Shown in pieces: positions 1 to 8,185 of a DNA stretch of 64,000 nt. This stretch comes from SPDF01 sp963812085. GTDB taxonomy: Bacteria; Gemmatimonadota; Gemmatimonadetes; Gemmatimonadales; GWC2-71-9. The position numbers and the translations under genes are program-made. The stretch covers positions 62,001 through 126,000 of the forward strand of contig CAWETL010000005.1 in the NCBI GenBank assembly GCA_963812085.1, written 5' to 3'. The notes under the pieces were generated by a model, which saw only the letters and a program-made list of their open reading frames with translations, made no database searches and had not been told where the DNA came from. Every line of letters begins with the position of its first letter. Positions within the stretch are counted from its first letter, which is position 1.

Positions 1-633
1 CGCCGCGCTCAATCCCACCGCCTGCGCGCGGTCCGGCGCCCCCAGGTACGTGTTCCGGCTGCTCAGGGCCAGGCCGTCCGGCTCCCGCGTCGTCGGCGAA
101 ACCAGGACGACCACCGGCCAGTCGAGATCCCGCACCATGCGCCGGATCAGCGCCGCCTGCTGCGCGTCCTTTTGCCCGAAGATGGCCACGTCGGGGGTGA
201 CCAGGTGAAAGAGCTTGGCCACCACCGTCAGCACGCCGGCGAAATGCCCAGGCCGGACGGCCCCTTCCCATCGGTCCGCCGCCGGGCCCGGCACCACCCG
301 GGTGTCCGACCCCGGGGGGTACATGACGGAGACGTCCGGAAGGAAGAGCGCATCCACGCCGCGGCCGGCCGCCAGGCTCCGGTCCCGCGGCAGGTCGCGC
401 GGATAGCGGTCGAGGTCTTCTCCCGCCCCGAATTGCAGCGGGTTGACGAAGATGCTCATCACCACGACGTCGGACACCCGCCGGGCGGCGTCCACCAGCC
501 GAAGGTGGCCCTCATGCAGGAAGCCCATCGTGGGGACGAACCCGATGCGCAGGCCGGCGGCGCGCTGGTCCGCCCCCCATGCCCGGATTCCCGCCCCGGT
601 GGTGAACTCGCTGGGGGTGCTGTGGCGGTTCAC
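1..633 (-). CDS. panC: Pantothenate synthetase, C-terminally truncated by window edge
   Basis: Condenses pantoate with beta-alanine using ATP, the last step of pantothenate synthesis. About 211 codons are present and the 3' end lies outside the window. Seen: the nucleotidyltransferase signature FVPTMGFLHEGH, then IFVNPLQFG and the later GQKDAQQ segment, all in family order. The start is a GTG that overlaps the panB stop as GTGA; upstream in-frame sequence is panB in another frame, so this short N-terminus is preferred. It lies directly downstream of panB, the preceding enzyme of the same pathway. Identification is firm; only the start codon is an inference. Confidence 0.93.
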   Translation of the reverse strand, partial: MNRHSTPSEFTTGAGIRAWGADQRAAGLRIGFVPTMGFLHEGHLRLVDAARRVSDVVVMSIFVNPLQFGAGEDLDRYPRDLPRDRSLAAGRGVDALFLPDVSVMYPPGSDTRVVPGPAADRWEGAVRPGHFAGVLTVVAKLFHLVTPDVAIFGQKDAQQAALIRRMVRDLDWPVVVLVSPTTREPDGLALSSRNTYLGAPDRAQAVGLSAA

Positions 634-1442
634 TCGAAGCCGTGCTCGGAGCCGGGGTAGCGGCCGCCGCGGACATCTTCCGCGTACGCCGACACCGCGC
701 CGCGGATGACACCGTCGAGGTCGGCGTAGCGCTTGAGGAACTTGGGACGAAAACCGGCGTTGAGGCCGAGCATGTCGGGCAGGACGAGCACCTGGCCGTC
801 GCAGCCCGCGCCGGCGCCGATGCCGACGGTCGGGATCACCAGCGCCTCGGTGATCCGCGCTGCCAGGGCCGACGGCACCAGCTCCAGGACGACGCTGAAG
901 GCGCCCGCCTCCTGCAGGGCGAGCGCGTCCGCCATGAGGCGGTCCGCCGCCTCCATCTCGCGTCCCTGCACCCGGTAGCCCCCGAGGGCGTGCACCGACT
1001 GCGGCGTGAGCCCGATGTGCCCCATGACGGGGATGCCACGGTCCACCAGCGCGCGGACCGTCGGCGCCATCGTGGTGCCGCCCTCGAGCTTGACCGCCGG
1101 CGCCCCGGTCCGCTGGAGGACGTGCCCGGCGTTCCGGATCGCGTCCTCGACGGTGACCTGGTAGGTGAGGAACGGGAGGTCGATCACCACGAGGGCCCGG
1201 CGCACCGCGCTCCGCACGGCGCGGCCGTGGTACATCATCTGGTCGAGCGTGGCGCTGAGGGTCGTCTCGCGACCCGCCACGACCTGGTTGACCGAGTCGC
1301 CGACGAGGATGAGGTCCACGCCGGACTCGTCGAGGATGCGCGCGGCGAGGGCGTCGTAGGCGGTGAGAGAGACGATTTTCCGGCCCGCCTGCTTCATGGC
1401 GGGAAAATCGAGCGTCGTCAGGGGGCGAGGGTGGTCGCTCAT
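630..1442 (-). CDS. panB: 3-methyl-2-oxobutanoate hydroxymethyltransferase
   Basis: Transfers a hydroxymethyl group from methylene-tetrahydrofolate to alpha-ketoisovalerate, giving ketopantoate. At 270 residues it has the normal family length. Visible family features are KIVSLTAYDALAARILDE near the N-terminus, the metal-binding VGDS stretch, VKLEGG, MGHIGLTPQ and the GIGAG segment. The ATG overlaps the folK stop (ATGA) and its own stop overlaps the panC GTG, so folK-panB-panC look co-transcribed, joining folate and pantothenate synthesis. Confidence 0.97.
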   Translation of the reverse strand: MSDHPRPLTTLDFPAMKQAGRKIVSLTAYDALAARILDESGVDLILVGDSVNQVVAGRETTLSATLDQMMYHGRAVRSAVRRALVVIDLPFLTYQVTVEDAIRNAGHVLQRTGAPAVKLEGGTTMAPTVRALVDRGIPVMGHIGLTPQSVHALGGYRVQGREMEAADRLMADALALQEAGAFSVVLELVPSALAARITEALVIPTVGIGAGAGCDGQVLVLPDMLGLNAGFRPKFLKRYADLDGVIRGAVSAYAEDVRGGRYPGSEHGFE

Positions 1443-1846
1443 CGGGTGTGCACTTCCGCCAGTCCGCGCTGCCAGAAGTCGCGGTGGTGGAGCTCCGGGT
1501 GCGGGATCGTGAGTCCGGGCTCGGCCACCGCCCGCCGGCCGAACTCCAGGATGTCGAGGTCCAGGGTCCGCGAGGCCCAGCGTGCGCCGCGGACCCGGCC
1601 GGCCGCCTGCTCGATGGCCTGGCAGGCCGCGAGCAGCGCGCGCGGCTCGAGGTCGGTCTCCAGCAGCACGACCTGGTTCAGGTAGGGCGGCTGGTCCAGC
1701 CCGCCGAGGGGAGCGGTCTCCTCGACGGTGGAGGCGCGCACCAGGCGCGTCCCGGACAGGGCGGCCAGGGCCGCGCGCGCCGTGGCGAGGTGTCCGGCGC
1801 GGTCCCCCAGGTTGCTGCCCAGGGCCACCGTCACCTGCTCGGACAC
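1439..1846 (-). CDS. folK: 2-amino-4-hydroxy-6-hydroxymethyldihydropteridine pyrophosphokinase
   Basis: Pyrophosphorylates the pterin alcohol in folate synthesis. Family signatures are VALGSNLGDR at the start, the R-x-LDLDIL motif (RTLDLDILEFG) and IPHPELHHRDF near the end. From the GTG at 1846 it is 135 residues, shorter than the usual roughly 160, with a trimmed C-terminus. The reading frame is open to 1987, but the upstream part is a low-complexity Arg/Ser shadow of the chemoreceptor gene. GTG follows that gene's stop by one base, which favours the short form and translational coupling. Confidence 0.9.
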   Translation of the reverse strand: MSEQVTVALGSNLGDRAGHLATARAALAALSGTRLVRASTVEETAPLGGLDQPPYLNQVVLLETDLEPRALLAACQAIEQAAGRVRGARWASRTLDLDILEFGRRAVAEPGLTIPHPELHHRDFWQRGLAEVHTR

Positions 1847-1847
1847 G

Positions 1848-3929
1848 CTACGCGCCGACGGTGAAGTGGCGCGCGATCGACTGCAGGTGGGTCGCGACCT
1901 GCTCGAGCTTGCGGATGGCGCCCTCGAGTTCCTCCTGCCCCTCGGCCGCCCGCCCCGCCTGCGCGGCCATGGCGGTCGTTTCCTCACGGATGCGCGCCGA
2001 CACCGTGGCCAGGTAGCCGATCTGCTCCTGGAGCTTGGCGAAGGCGCCTTCCTGCTGCCCCGCCGTGTCGCCGATGCGCTGGGCCGACGCGCCCGCCTCG
2101 CGGGTGACGGTCACGATGCCCTCGAGGGCCTCGACGGCGGCCTCGCCCAGCTGCTCGACGCCCTCGACCGCGCGCTCGCCGTGGGCCATCTGCTTGGTGA
2201 TCTCGGTGACCTGCTCCGCGATGGCGGCCAGCAGCACCCCCGCCTCGCGCGCCGCCACCGCGCTCTGGTCCGCGAGCTCACGCACTTCCGCCGCCACCAC
2301 CGCGAACCCCTTCCCCTCCTGGCCCGCGCGGGCCGCCTCGATCGCGGCGTTGAGCGAGATCAGGTTCGTGAGGTCGGCGATCTCACGGATCGAGCCGATG
2401 AATCCGGTGATCCGCTTGGTCACGCCGCCGAGTTCCGCCACCTGCCGCGAACTCTCGGCCACGAAGTGCTTCAGCTCGACCAGCCGCTGGATCGCATCGC
2501 GGATGGTCTCGCGGTTGGCGGCGGCGGTCTCGGCGGCCCGGCCGCTCGCCTCGGCGGCCCGGCGCCCCTGGACGGCCATCTCCGCCGATCCGGTCGCCAG
2601 CGCCTTCGTGGCCTGAAGCCCCGCGGTCACGAATGCGTCCTGTTCCGCCAGCCCGTAGCGGAGCGACTGCGACGCCGCGGTCAGCGCGTCGGCGGAGGCC
2701 CGGAGCGATTCGGTCGCCCGGGCCAGCGTGCCCACCTGTGCGCCGATGCTGTCCACCGTGGTGACGAGCGGGCGGCGCAGTTCGGCGATGTGGATCGCCG
2801 TGGCGACCTGTCCGGCCAGCGTGGCCATCGCCGCGAGGTCGCGCGCCCGGTACATGTGCCGCTTGTGGTGCTCGAGCTCGAGCGTGCCGATCACGTCGGC
2901 CCCGAAGCGGAGCGGCAGGATCACCAGGCTCTGGGTGTCCGCGCCGGCCATCGGGAGACGATCGTCCTGGGAGGTGTCGTGGACCACCACGGTCTCCCCG
3001 CTGTTGAGCGCCTGCCGGCGGAGCGGCTCCAGTTCCGCCGGGACCTCGCCCCGGCCAGCGCGCCCCACCTCGCCGCGATAGGCCATCGTGATCCGGTCGT
3101 CGTCGTCGCGCCGGTAGATCCGGAGGTCGCCCCAGTCGAGCAGCCGGTGGGCGAGCCGCTCGATCTGCTGGAACGAATCCATCAGCGTCACGTTGGTCGT
3201 GATCGCCGTCTCCATCAGGTGGACCTTGTTGAGGTCCTCGGCGGCGATCGCTTCCTCGAGAATCCGCTTGGTCAGGAGCCCGAAGCCGCCGACCACGGCA
3301 AGCACGGCGGCCCAGCCGGGCGGGCTGAGCGCATGGAGCGCCCCGACCACGATCGCGGCGGCGCCAAGGGTGAGCGAATAGGCCACCACCTCGTAACGCA
3401 GGATCAGCAGCCGCTCTTCGCTCTCCAGCTTGTCGCGGAGCAGGAGCGTGAAGTAGAAGAGCGCACGCGAGGTGAAGAAGTAGGTGCCCGCGAGCGTGAA
3501 CGCCGGGAGCAGGAAATCGAGCCCCAGCCCGGGCTGCCCCGCCAGCCGCCACACGACGGAGAAGATCCCGTACGCCGCGGCGAAAGCGATCGACTCGCGG
3601 CCCGCGTTGACCAGCCCCGCCACCCCGGGCTTGCGGAGCCACAAGGTGTCGACGAGGTACACCCCGACGGCCAGCCCGGCCACGACCTGCGACGGCACCG
3701 CGACGAGCATGCCGGCCAGCACCGGTACGGCGTGCTGGGTGAGATAGGAGTACTTGCTGAGGCGCACCGGGGAGGCGCGGAGCGCCATGACGGACAGGAG
3801 CACGACCACCGTCGGGATCGGCTGCTGCAGCCAGCGGAAGTCCGCCAGGAGCGCGGCCGCCACGAGCAGGCCGCCCGCCGTGACGAGGAAGCGGGCGTAG
3901 CTGGCGAGGACCTTCGAGGTGTCAAACAA
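1848..3929 (-). CDS. Membrane GAF and methyl-accepting-chemotaxis-type signalling protein
   Basis: 693 residues. The first ~215 residues are mostly hydrophobic with about six or seven candidate membrane spans. A GAF-like sensor domain follows (about 225-390), then a long helical chemoreceptor signalling domain. Its conserved hairpin tip is clear near residue 528 (NLISLNAAIEAARAGQEGKG). There is no periplasmic ligand domain and no obvious HAMP, so the signal may come from within the membrane or cytoplasm. The start is TTG, overlapping the HD-GYP stop by 8 bases; no better in-frame start exists, so coupling is likely. No che genes are nearby, so whether it controls motility or something else is unknown. 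Confidence 0.85.
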   Translation of the reverse strand: MFDTSKVLASYARFLVTAGGLLVAAALLADFRWLQQPIPTVVVLLSVMALRASPVRLSKYSYLTQHAVPVLAGMLVAVPSQVVAGLAVGVYLVDTLWLRKPGVAGLVNAGRESIAFAAAYGIFSVVWRLAGQPGLGLDFLLPAFTLAGTYFFTSRALFYFTLLLRDKLESEERLLILRYEVVAYSLTLGAAAIVVGALHALSPPGWAAVLAVVGGFGLLTKRILEEAIAAEDLNKVHLMETAITTNVTLMDSFQQIERLAHRLLDWGDLRIYRRDDDDRITMAYRGEVGRAGRGEVPAELEPLRRQALNSGETVVVHDTSQDDRLPMAGADTQSLVILPLRFGADVIGTLELEHHKRHMYRARDLAAMATLAGQVATAIHIAELRRPLVTTVDSIGAQVGTLARATESLRASADALTAASQSLRYGLAEQDAFVTAGLQATKALATGSAEMAVQGRRAAEASGRAAETAAANRETIRDAIQRLVELKHFVAESSRQVAELGGVTKRITGFIGSIREIADLTNLISLNAAIEAARAGQEGKGFAVVAAEVRELADQSAVAAREAGVLLAAIAEQVTEITKQMAHGERAVEGVEQLGEAAVEALEGIVTVTREAGASAQRIGDTAGQQEGAFAKLQEQIGYLATVSARIREETTAMAAQAGRAAEGQEELEGAIRKLEQVATHLQSIARHFTVGA

Positions 3930-5364
3930 AGCAGTCGCCCACGACCAGGCCGTAGCGCGCCGGGTCGGTGACCTTCACGATCGAGCGCGCAAAGCCGCCC
4001 TGGCCGTCACCCTCGGCGAGGTCTGCCGGGAGCCCCGGCGGCGGGAGCACCGCGCCGTTGACGTCGATCACGATCCGCACCAGCGGCCGGTTGAGGACCG
4101 TCGGGTCGGGGTTCGGCCCCGCGACGACGGCCACCTCGAGGGTGTCGAGGATGACGCAGGTGCCGACCGGGTAGATGCCGATCAGGTTGATGAGCGCCTT
4201 GACCAGCACCCGGTCGTAACCCCGGCGCGGGTTCTGCCACATCTCCTTGAGCACCTCGTCCGGCTGGATCGGGATGGTCTGGTAGCTGCGGCGCGTGGTG
4301 GCGGCGTCGAAGCCGTCGGCCACCGCCACCAGGCGGGAATACAGGCCCAGCTGCCGGGCCCGGATCGGCCGGGGATACCCGGTGAGGTCCGCCTTCATGT
4401 GGTGTTCGTGGGCCACCAGGATGGCGCGGTAGGGCGTTTCCTCGTAGCGCCGGGAACTGAAGAGCGTCAGCGTGCCGAACCAGGGGTGGCGCTGCATGAG
4501 CGTCCACTCCGTCTCGTCGAGGCCGGTGGTCTTGTTCAGCACGTCGATCGGGATGCGGGCCTTGCCGATGTCGTGCAGCAGCGCCGCGAGGCCGAGGTCG
4601 TAAAGCTGCAGCTTGGCGAGCCCCAGTTTCTTGCCGAGCGCCACGGAAAAGATGCAGACGTTCACCGAGTGGGTGAACGTGTACTCGTCGTAGTCCCGGA
4701 TGGTGGTCAGCCCGACGATGGACGTTTCGTTGTTGAGCACCTGGTCGACCACGAGCTGCACCGCGCGCTTGACCTTCTTCAGGTTGGCGGTGCGGCCCAT
4801 CCGGATGCTGTTCACCACGTCCTTGGTGACGGCCACGCTCTGCGCGTAGGTCCGCTTGGCCACCTCGCGGGCCTCGGCGCTGTCCTCCGGCTCCTCGATG
4901 GCCGAGAGCGGCTCGAGTTCCATGTGCCGGATGTCGGCGCGCTGCAGCCGCGCCATCAGTTCCTCGAACCGGCTGCCGCCCGCCTCGCGGGTGCCGAGGC
5001 TGAGGAACACGCTGAGGAGGGCCTGCCATTCCCGCCGCTCCACCCCCCGCAGGATGCGGAAGGTGCCGATCTCGAAGGTGCGCAGCAGGCCGAGCACCTG
5101 GCTGAACGAGGCGTAGTTGTCCAGTTCGAGCCGGAGCCGCACGTCGTTGACGAAGAGGAAGTCGCCGGAGACCCGGATCTCCACCTCCTCCTCGGTGCCG
5201 AGGAGCTGCTGGCCGGCCGCCAGGAGGTCGTCCAGCGCCTTCTGCACGGTCGTGTTCTCGAGCGGATAGAGCTTGAGGCTCCGGAGCGCCGCGTAGAGCG
5301 AGAGGAGGAGGCCCCGCCCCTCGTGCCGGAGGTTCAGCTCCGCGGGATTGGAGTCGTGCGTCAT
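3922..5364 (-). CDS. HD-GYP domain protein with a novel N-terminal domain
   Basis: 480 residues. The C-terminal half is an HD-GYP domain: LLHDIGKA (H264, D265) and HEHHMKADLTGYP (GYP at 329-331). This family usually hydrolyses cyclic di-GMP or related cyclic dinucleotides. The N-terminal ~125 residues match no family I know but resemble the N-terminus of the upstream HEAT-repeat protein: both have an L-x2-YP/YLPxN motif, alternating strands and a final G-V-E helix. There is no membrane segment or receiver domain. ATG overlaps the upstream stop (ATGA). A longer open frame upstream is a shadow of the HEAT gene. Confidence 0.88.
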   Translation of the reverse strand: MTHDSNPAELNLRHEGRGLLLSLYAALRSLKLYPLENTTVQKALDDLLAAGQQLLGTEEEVEIRVSGDFLFVNDVRLRLELDNYASFSQVLGLLRTFEIGTFRILRGVERREWQALLSVFLSLGTREAGGSRFEELMARLQRADIRHMELEPLSAIEEPEDSAEAREVAKRTYAQSVAVTKDVVNSIRMGRTANLKKVKRAVQLVVDQVLNNETSIVGLTTIRDYDEYTFTHSVNVCIFSVALGKKLGLAKLQLYDLGLAALLHDIGKARIPIDVLNKTTGLDETEWTLMQRHPWFGTLTLFSSRRYEETPYRAILVAHEHHMKADLTGYPRPIRARQLGLYSRLVAVADGFDAATTRRSYQTIPIQPDEVLKEMWQNPRRGYDRVLVKALINLIGIYPVGTCVILDTLEVAVVAGPNPDPTVLNRPLVRIVIDVNGAVLPPPGLPADLAEGDGQGGFARSIVKVTDPARYGLVVGDCFV

Positions 5365-7094
5365 TCGGCGACCCCCCGGAGCGCGGCGGTGACCGCGTTC
5401 TTCACCTGGCGGTCGCGATCCTCCGCCACGCTGGTGAGGACGGCGCGGGCCTCGGCGGTGCCGATCTTCCCGAGCCCGAGCGCGGCGCACATCCGCACGT
5501 CGGCGCTCCGCTTCCGTCGGAACAGGCCGCGCCGGACCAGCATGTCGCGGAGGGTGGCGAGGCCCGCGGCGCCGGCGATGGCGCCGTACGCCTCGAAGAA
5601 CGCCCGGCGCTCGTTGAAGTCGATGTCCTTGCGCCCCTTCCCCTGGACGACCTCCTCCACCCGGCGGAGCGCACCCTTGTACCCGCGTGCGCCCAACGCC
5701 TTGAGCGCGGACACCCGCACGGCGCGGTCGTCGTCGCCGATGGCGCGTTCGAGCAGCACGAGCGCACCCGGCGAGCCGATCTGCACCAGGGCATCGACGG
5801 CCGCGAGGCGGATGACCGGCTCCTGGTGGCCCAGCACTTCGCCCAGCCCCGCCACGGCGCCCTCGAGCTTCAGCCGGCCTGCGAGTTCGACGGCGCCCGG
5901 CAACGACTGCGCATCGCCGGACCGGAGGAGCCGCAGCACTTCGCCCTGGTTGGCCGAGGCGATCTGCTGGACCGCGGCCTCGACCAGCGCCCGCACTGGC
6001 GGGGAGGTCAGGCGGGGCGCCCATTCGACGAGGGTCGCCAGGGCGCCAGGCCGGAGTTCGCCGAGCAGCTCGGTGATGTCCGCGTCGCTGGGGCGCCCGG
6101 TGCCCTCGTCGAGCGCCTGCATCAGCTGGCTGACGATGGCGGGCTCGCTGAGTTGCTCGACGAACTTCACCAGCCGGGCCCGGTGGTCCGCCGTGAGCCC
6201 CGCCGAGCGCTCGACGAGCGTCCTCGTTTCCCGCAGCACGCCGGCGCTGGCCCGGAACTCGCCCGCGTTGAGCATGCTGGGGAAGAGCGCCTCCAGCACG
6301 CCCAGGATCTCCTCGCGGACGTCGCCGCCGGCTTCGGCCTCGAACAGGTCGTAGAGGGCGGTGAGCGACGATTCGCGGAGGTCGCGGGAATACTCCAGCG
6401 CCATTTCCCGCGCCAGGTACTCCACCTCGGTGTCGTCGAGGAAGTACAGCGTGGAGTCGAACTCCTCGATGTCGACCACGCCCTTGGGCCGCTCGGCCGC
6501 CTCCGCCGCACCCGCGGTCTCGCCCTCCGGCTGGTCGGGTTCGGCACCCGCCAGGTCCTGCCGCACCTCCTCCGCGAGGCTGGTCCCGTCCGCGAACTTC
6601 GCGTTCGCCACGAGCTCCTCGGTGCCGTAGTCCTGGAGGAATTCGGCGAAGCGGCAGTCGACGAACTGGAAGTCCTCCGACCAGAGCAGCGTAAAGAGGT
6701 CATCGGCGGCGTCGGGTGCGAGTCCCCGGACCTGGTTGATCACCCGGAGCAGCCGCGGCAGCTCCTCCTGCTCGACGCCCTTGCGCAGCGTCAGCACGCG
6801 GAGTCCGTCCTTGTAGAGTGTCCACGCCAGGCTGTCGGACTTGTTCAGTTGGTGATAGACGAGGGCGCCGTCCCAGACGAAGTCGGTTTCCTGCACCGAC
6901 AGCACGAGCTCGTCGATCGCCGACCAGACGGGCTGAAAGGCGACCTGGAGGTTGCTGGCGGCGCGATGATACATGGGGTTGTTCGGCAGGTACATCTGGA
7001 AGGCGCGGGCGGCCTTGACCAGCGTGCGCAGCAACTCCTCCACCTGTTCCGGTGGAAGGACATGCTCGATCTCCGCGCCCGCCGGTTCGTTCAA
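5361..7094 (-). CDS. HEAT-repeat protein sharing its N-terminal domain with the HD-GYP neighbour
   Basis: 577 residues, no signal peptide. Residues about 14-135 form the domain shared with the downstream HD-GYP protein (MYLPNNPMYHRA corresponds to LYPLENTTVQKA). An acidic linker near 185-220 leads into an all-helical C-terminus with repeated HEAT-type units such as PVIRLAAVDALVQIGSPGA, RAVRVSALKALGARG and ADVRMCAALGLGKIGTAEA. Such repeats normally act as protein-protein scaffolds. Start is TTG with a GGGAG ribosome binding site 7 bases upstream. It is the first gene of the minus-strand run and is divergent from lexA. Function unknown; a partner or sensor arm for the HD-GYP protein is an inference. 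Confidence 0.82.
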   Translation of the reverse strand: MNEPAGAEIEHVLPPEQVEELLRTLVKAARAFQMYLPNNPMYHRAASNLQVAFQPVWSAIDELVLSVQETDFVWDGALVYHQLNKSDSLAWTLYKDGLRVLTLRKGVEQEELPRLLRVINQVRGLAPDAADDLFTLLWSEDFQFVDCRFAEFLQDYGTEELVANAKFADGTSLAEEVRQDLAGAEPDQPEGETAGAAEAAERPKGVVDIEEFDSTLYFLDDTEVEYLAREMALEYSRDLRESSLTALYDLFEAEAGGDVREEILGVLEALFPSMLNAGEFRASAGVLRETRTLVERSAGLTADHRARLVKFVEQLSEPAIVSQLMQALDEGTGRPSDADITELLGELRPGALATLVEWAPRLTSPPVRALVEAAVQQIASANQGEVLRLLRSGDAQSLPGAVELAGRLKLEGAVAGLGEVLGHQEPVIRLAAVDALVQIGSPGALVLLERAIGDDDRAVRVSALKALGARGYKGALRRVEEVVQGKGRKDIDFNERRAFFEAYGAIAGAAGLATLRDMLVRRGLFRRKRSADVRMCAALGLGKIGTAEARAVLTSVAEDRDRQVKNAVTAALRGVAE

Positions 7095-7161
7095 CGCGCG
7101 TCTCCCGTCATCGCCGCCCTGCGGACGGCGGATTCCGGCCGCCAGGAGCCCAGCCGGGCCC

Positions 7162-7175
7162 CGACCATATGTTCA
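7162..7175. promoter_or_regulatory. Candidate LexA (SOS) box
   Basis: CGACCATATGTTCA matches 12 of 14 positions of the Bacillus-type SOS operator (core GAAC-N4-GTTC) with one mismatch in the left half-site core. It lies between divergent lexA (125 bases upstream of its ATG) and the HEAT-repeat gene (68 bases upstream of its TTG), so it could serve either. lexA autoregulation is the rule in known systems; which operator type this organism uses is an inference. Confidence 0.5.
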
Positions 7176-7230
7176 ACTGTCACTGCAAAGTAAGACGCCC
7201 CGGTGTCCACGGCCACCGGGACCGTCCGGC

Positions 7231-7259
7231 TTGACCTTCGGGGAGTGTTCGGGTACCTT
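7231..7259 (+). promoter_or_regulatory. Candidate lexA promoter
   Basis: TTGACC, a 17-base spacer and TACCTT give a sigma-70-like promoter with a good -35 and a weak -10. It would start transcription about 35 bases before the lexA ATG. Confidence 0.45.
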
Positions 7260-7299
7260 GATTCGGGCTCTCTTCGGTCATCCGCTCGGAGGCACCTCC

Positions 7300-7908
7300 A
7301 TGCCACTCACCCGCCGGCAAAGCGACATCCTGGCGTACCTGCAGACCCACATCGAAGACCACGGGTACGCCCCGAGCTTCGAGGAGATCGCCGAGCACTT
7401 CGGCTTCCAGTCGCTCGCCACGGTGCACGAACACCTCACCAATCTGGAGCGGAAGGGGTACATCCGGCGCTCCTACAACGAGAGCCGCTCGATCGAGGTG
7501 CTGCCGCCGAGGGGCACGGCCGTCGCCAGCGAAATCCCGGTGCTGGGCCGGGTCGCGGCCGGCACGCCGATCGAGGCCGTCATGCACAGCGAGACCCTCG
7601 CGGTGCCCAACGAGATGCTGCCGGCGCGCGGACCGAACTACGCGCTCCAGGTCCGCGGCGATTCCATGGTGGATGCCCACATCATCGACGGCGACTACGT
7701 CGTGGTCCACGGTCGCCACGCCGCCGAGAACGGCGAGATGGTCATCGCGCTCATCAACGGCGCCGAGGCCACCGTCAAGAAGTTCTACCGCGAGGCGGGC
7801 GGGTGGATCCGGCTCCAGCCCGCCAACGAGACGATGCAGCCCATGCGATTCCAGGAGGGAGACGTCCTCATCCAGGGCGTCGTCGTCGGCGTCATCCGCA
7901 AGTACTGA
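7300..7908 (+). CDS. lexA: LexA repressor, SOS regulator
   Basis: 202 residues, the family's usual length. The N-terminal winged helix (LTRRQSDILAYLQTH, helix around 37-52) is followed by the S24 self-cleavage domain. The Ala87-Gly88 scissile pair sits in RVAAGTP, Ser122 in RGDSM and Lys160 in ATVKK. It represses DNA-damage genes until RecA-stimulated self-cleavage. ATG at 7300 has a GGAGG site 7 bases upstream; the open frame extends further upstream but has no support. A LexA-box-like sequence lies in its upstream region. Confidence 0.97.
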   Translation: MPLTRRQSDILAYLQTHIEDHGYAPSFEEIAEHFGFQSLATVHEHLTNLERKGYIRRSYNESRSIEVLPPRGTAVASEIPVLGRVAAGTPIEAVMHSETLAVPNEMLPARGPNYALQVRGDSMVDAHIIDGDYVVVHGRHAAENGEMVIALINGAEATVKKFYREAGGWIRLQPANETMQPMRFQEGDVLIQGVVVGVIRKY

Positions 7909-7912
7909 GGCG

Positions 7913-8128
7913 GGCCCCGCACTCCTTCCCCTGCTCCACCCCCTCAGGCGTCAGCACCAGACCGCGGGCCGGCTCAGACGGCCACCCGCGGCCAGCGCGC
8001 GTCCGAACATCTCCCTGCACTGCGACGGTACCGCGGTCCTGGCACCTCCCGAAGGGGCGGACCGGGAGGGGTGTCAACGGATGAGAGGGGAAGGAGAAGC
8101 GATCCTCCGGCGGGGCCGGAGCCGGGCT
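7913..8128 (-). ncRNA. Candidate structured RNA between lexA and truA
   Basis: This fills most of the 315-base gap 7909-8223, where no plausible protein gene is seen. Two long complementary blocks close the region: 7913-7920 with 8110-8117 (8 bp) and 7922-7932 with 8086-8096 (11 bp), both perfect. Inside are further hairpins, 7962-7968 with 7985-7991 and 8034-8039 with 8059-8064. A strong minus-strand promoter (8134-8163) would start transcription near 8127, just outside the closing stem. Size (about 205-215 nt) and a long closing stem resemble 6S-type RNAs, but I cannot assign a family. Strand and transcription are inferred. Confidence 0.35.
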
Positions 8129-8133
8129 CCAAA

Positions 8134-8163
8134 ATCCTAGCGGCCGATCGCGCCTTTTGTCAA
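8134..8163 (-). promoter_or_regulatory. Strong minus-strand promoter for the candidate RNA
   Basis: On the minus strand: TTGACA (8163-8158, perfect -35), an 18-base spacer, then TAGGAT (8139-8134). No minus-strand protein gene follows before the lexA 3' end, so its likely product is the structured RNA at 7913-8128. The -35 lies in a perfect TTGTCA-attc-TGACAA palindrome (8157-8172) that could be an operator. Confidence 0.45.
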
Positions 8164-8185
8164 TTCTGACAAGCAGTTGCGCGGG

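Noticed and set aside
2383..3642. Long Gly/Arg/Pro-rich frame on the minus strand overlapping the chemoreceptor gene
   Set aside because: It is a high-GC third-position shadow with no domain, and the chemoreceptor frame fully explains the sequence.
7993..8015. Similarity of the lexA-truA gap RNA (minus strand) to the E. coli 6S RNA 5' region
   Set aside because: Short matches such as GAGATGTTCG are present, but they do not fall at the 5' end of the predicted stem, so assignment as 6S RNA is not justified.
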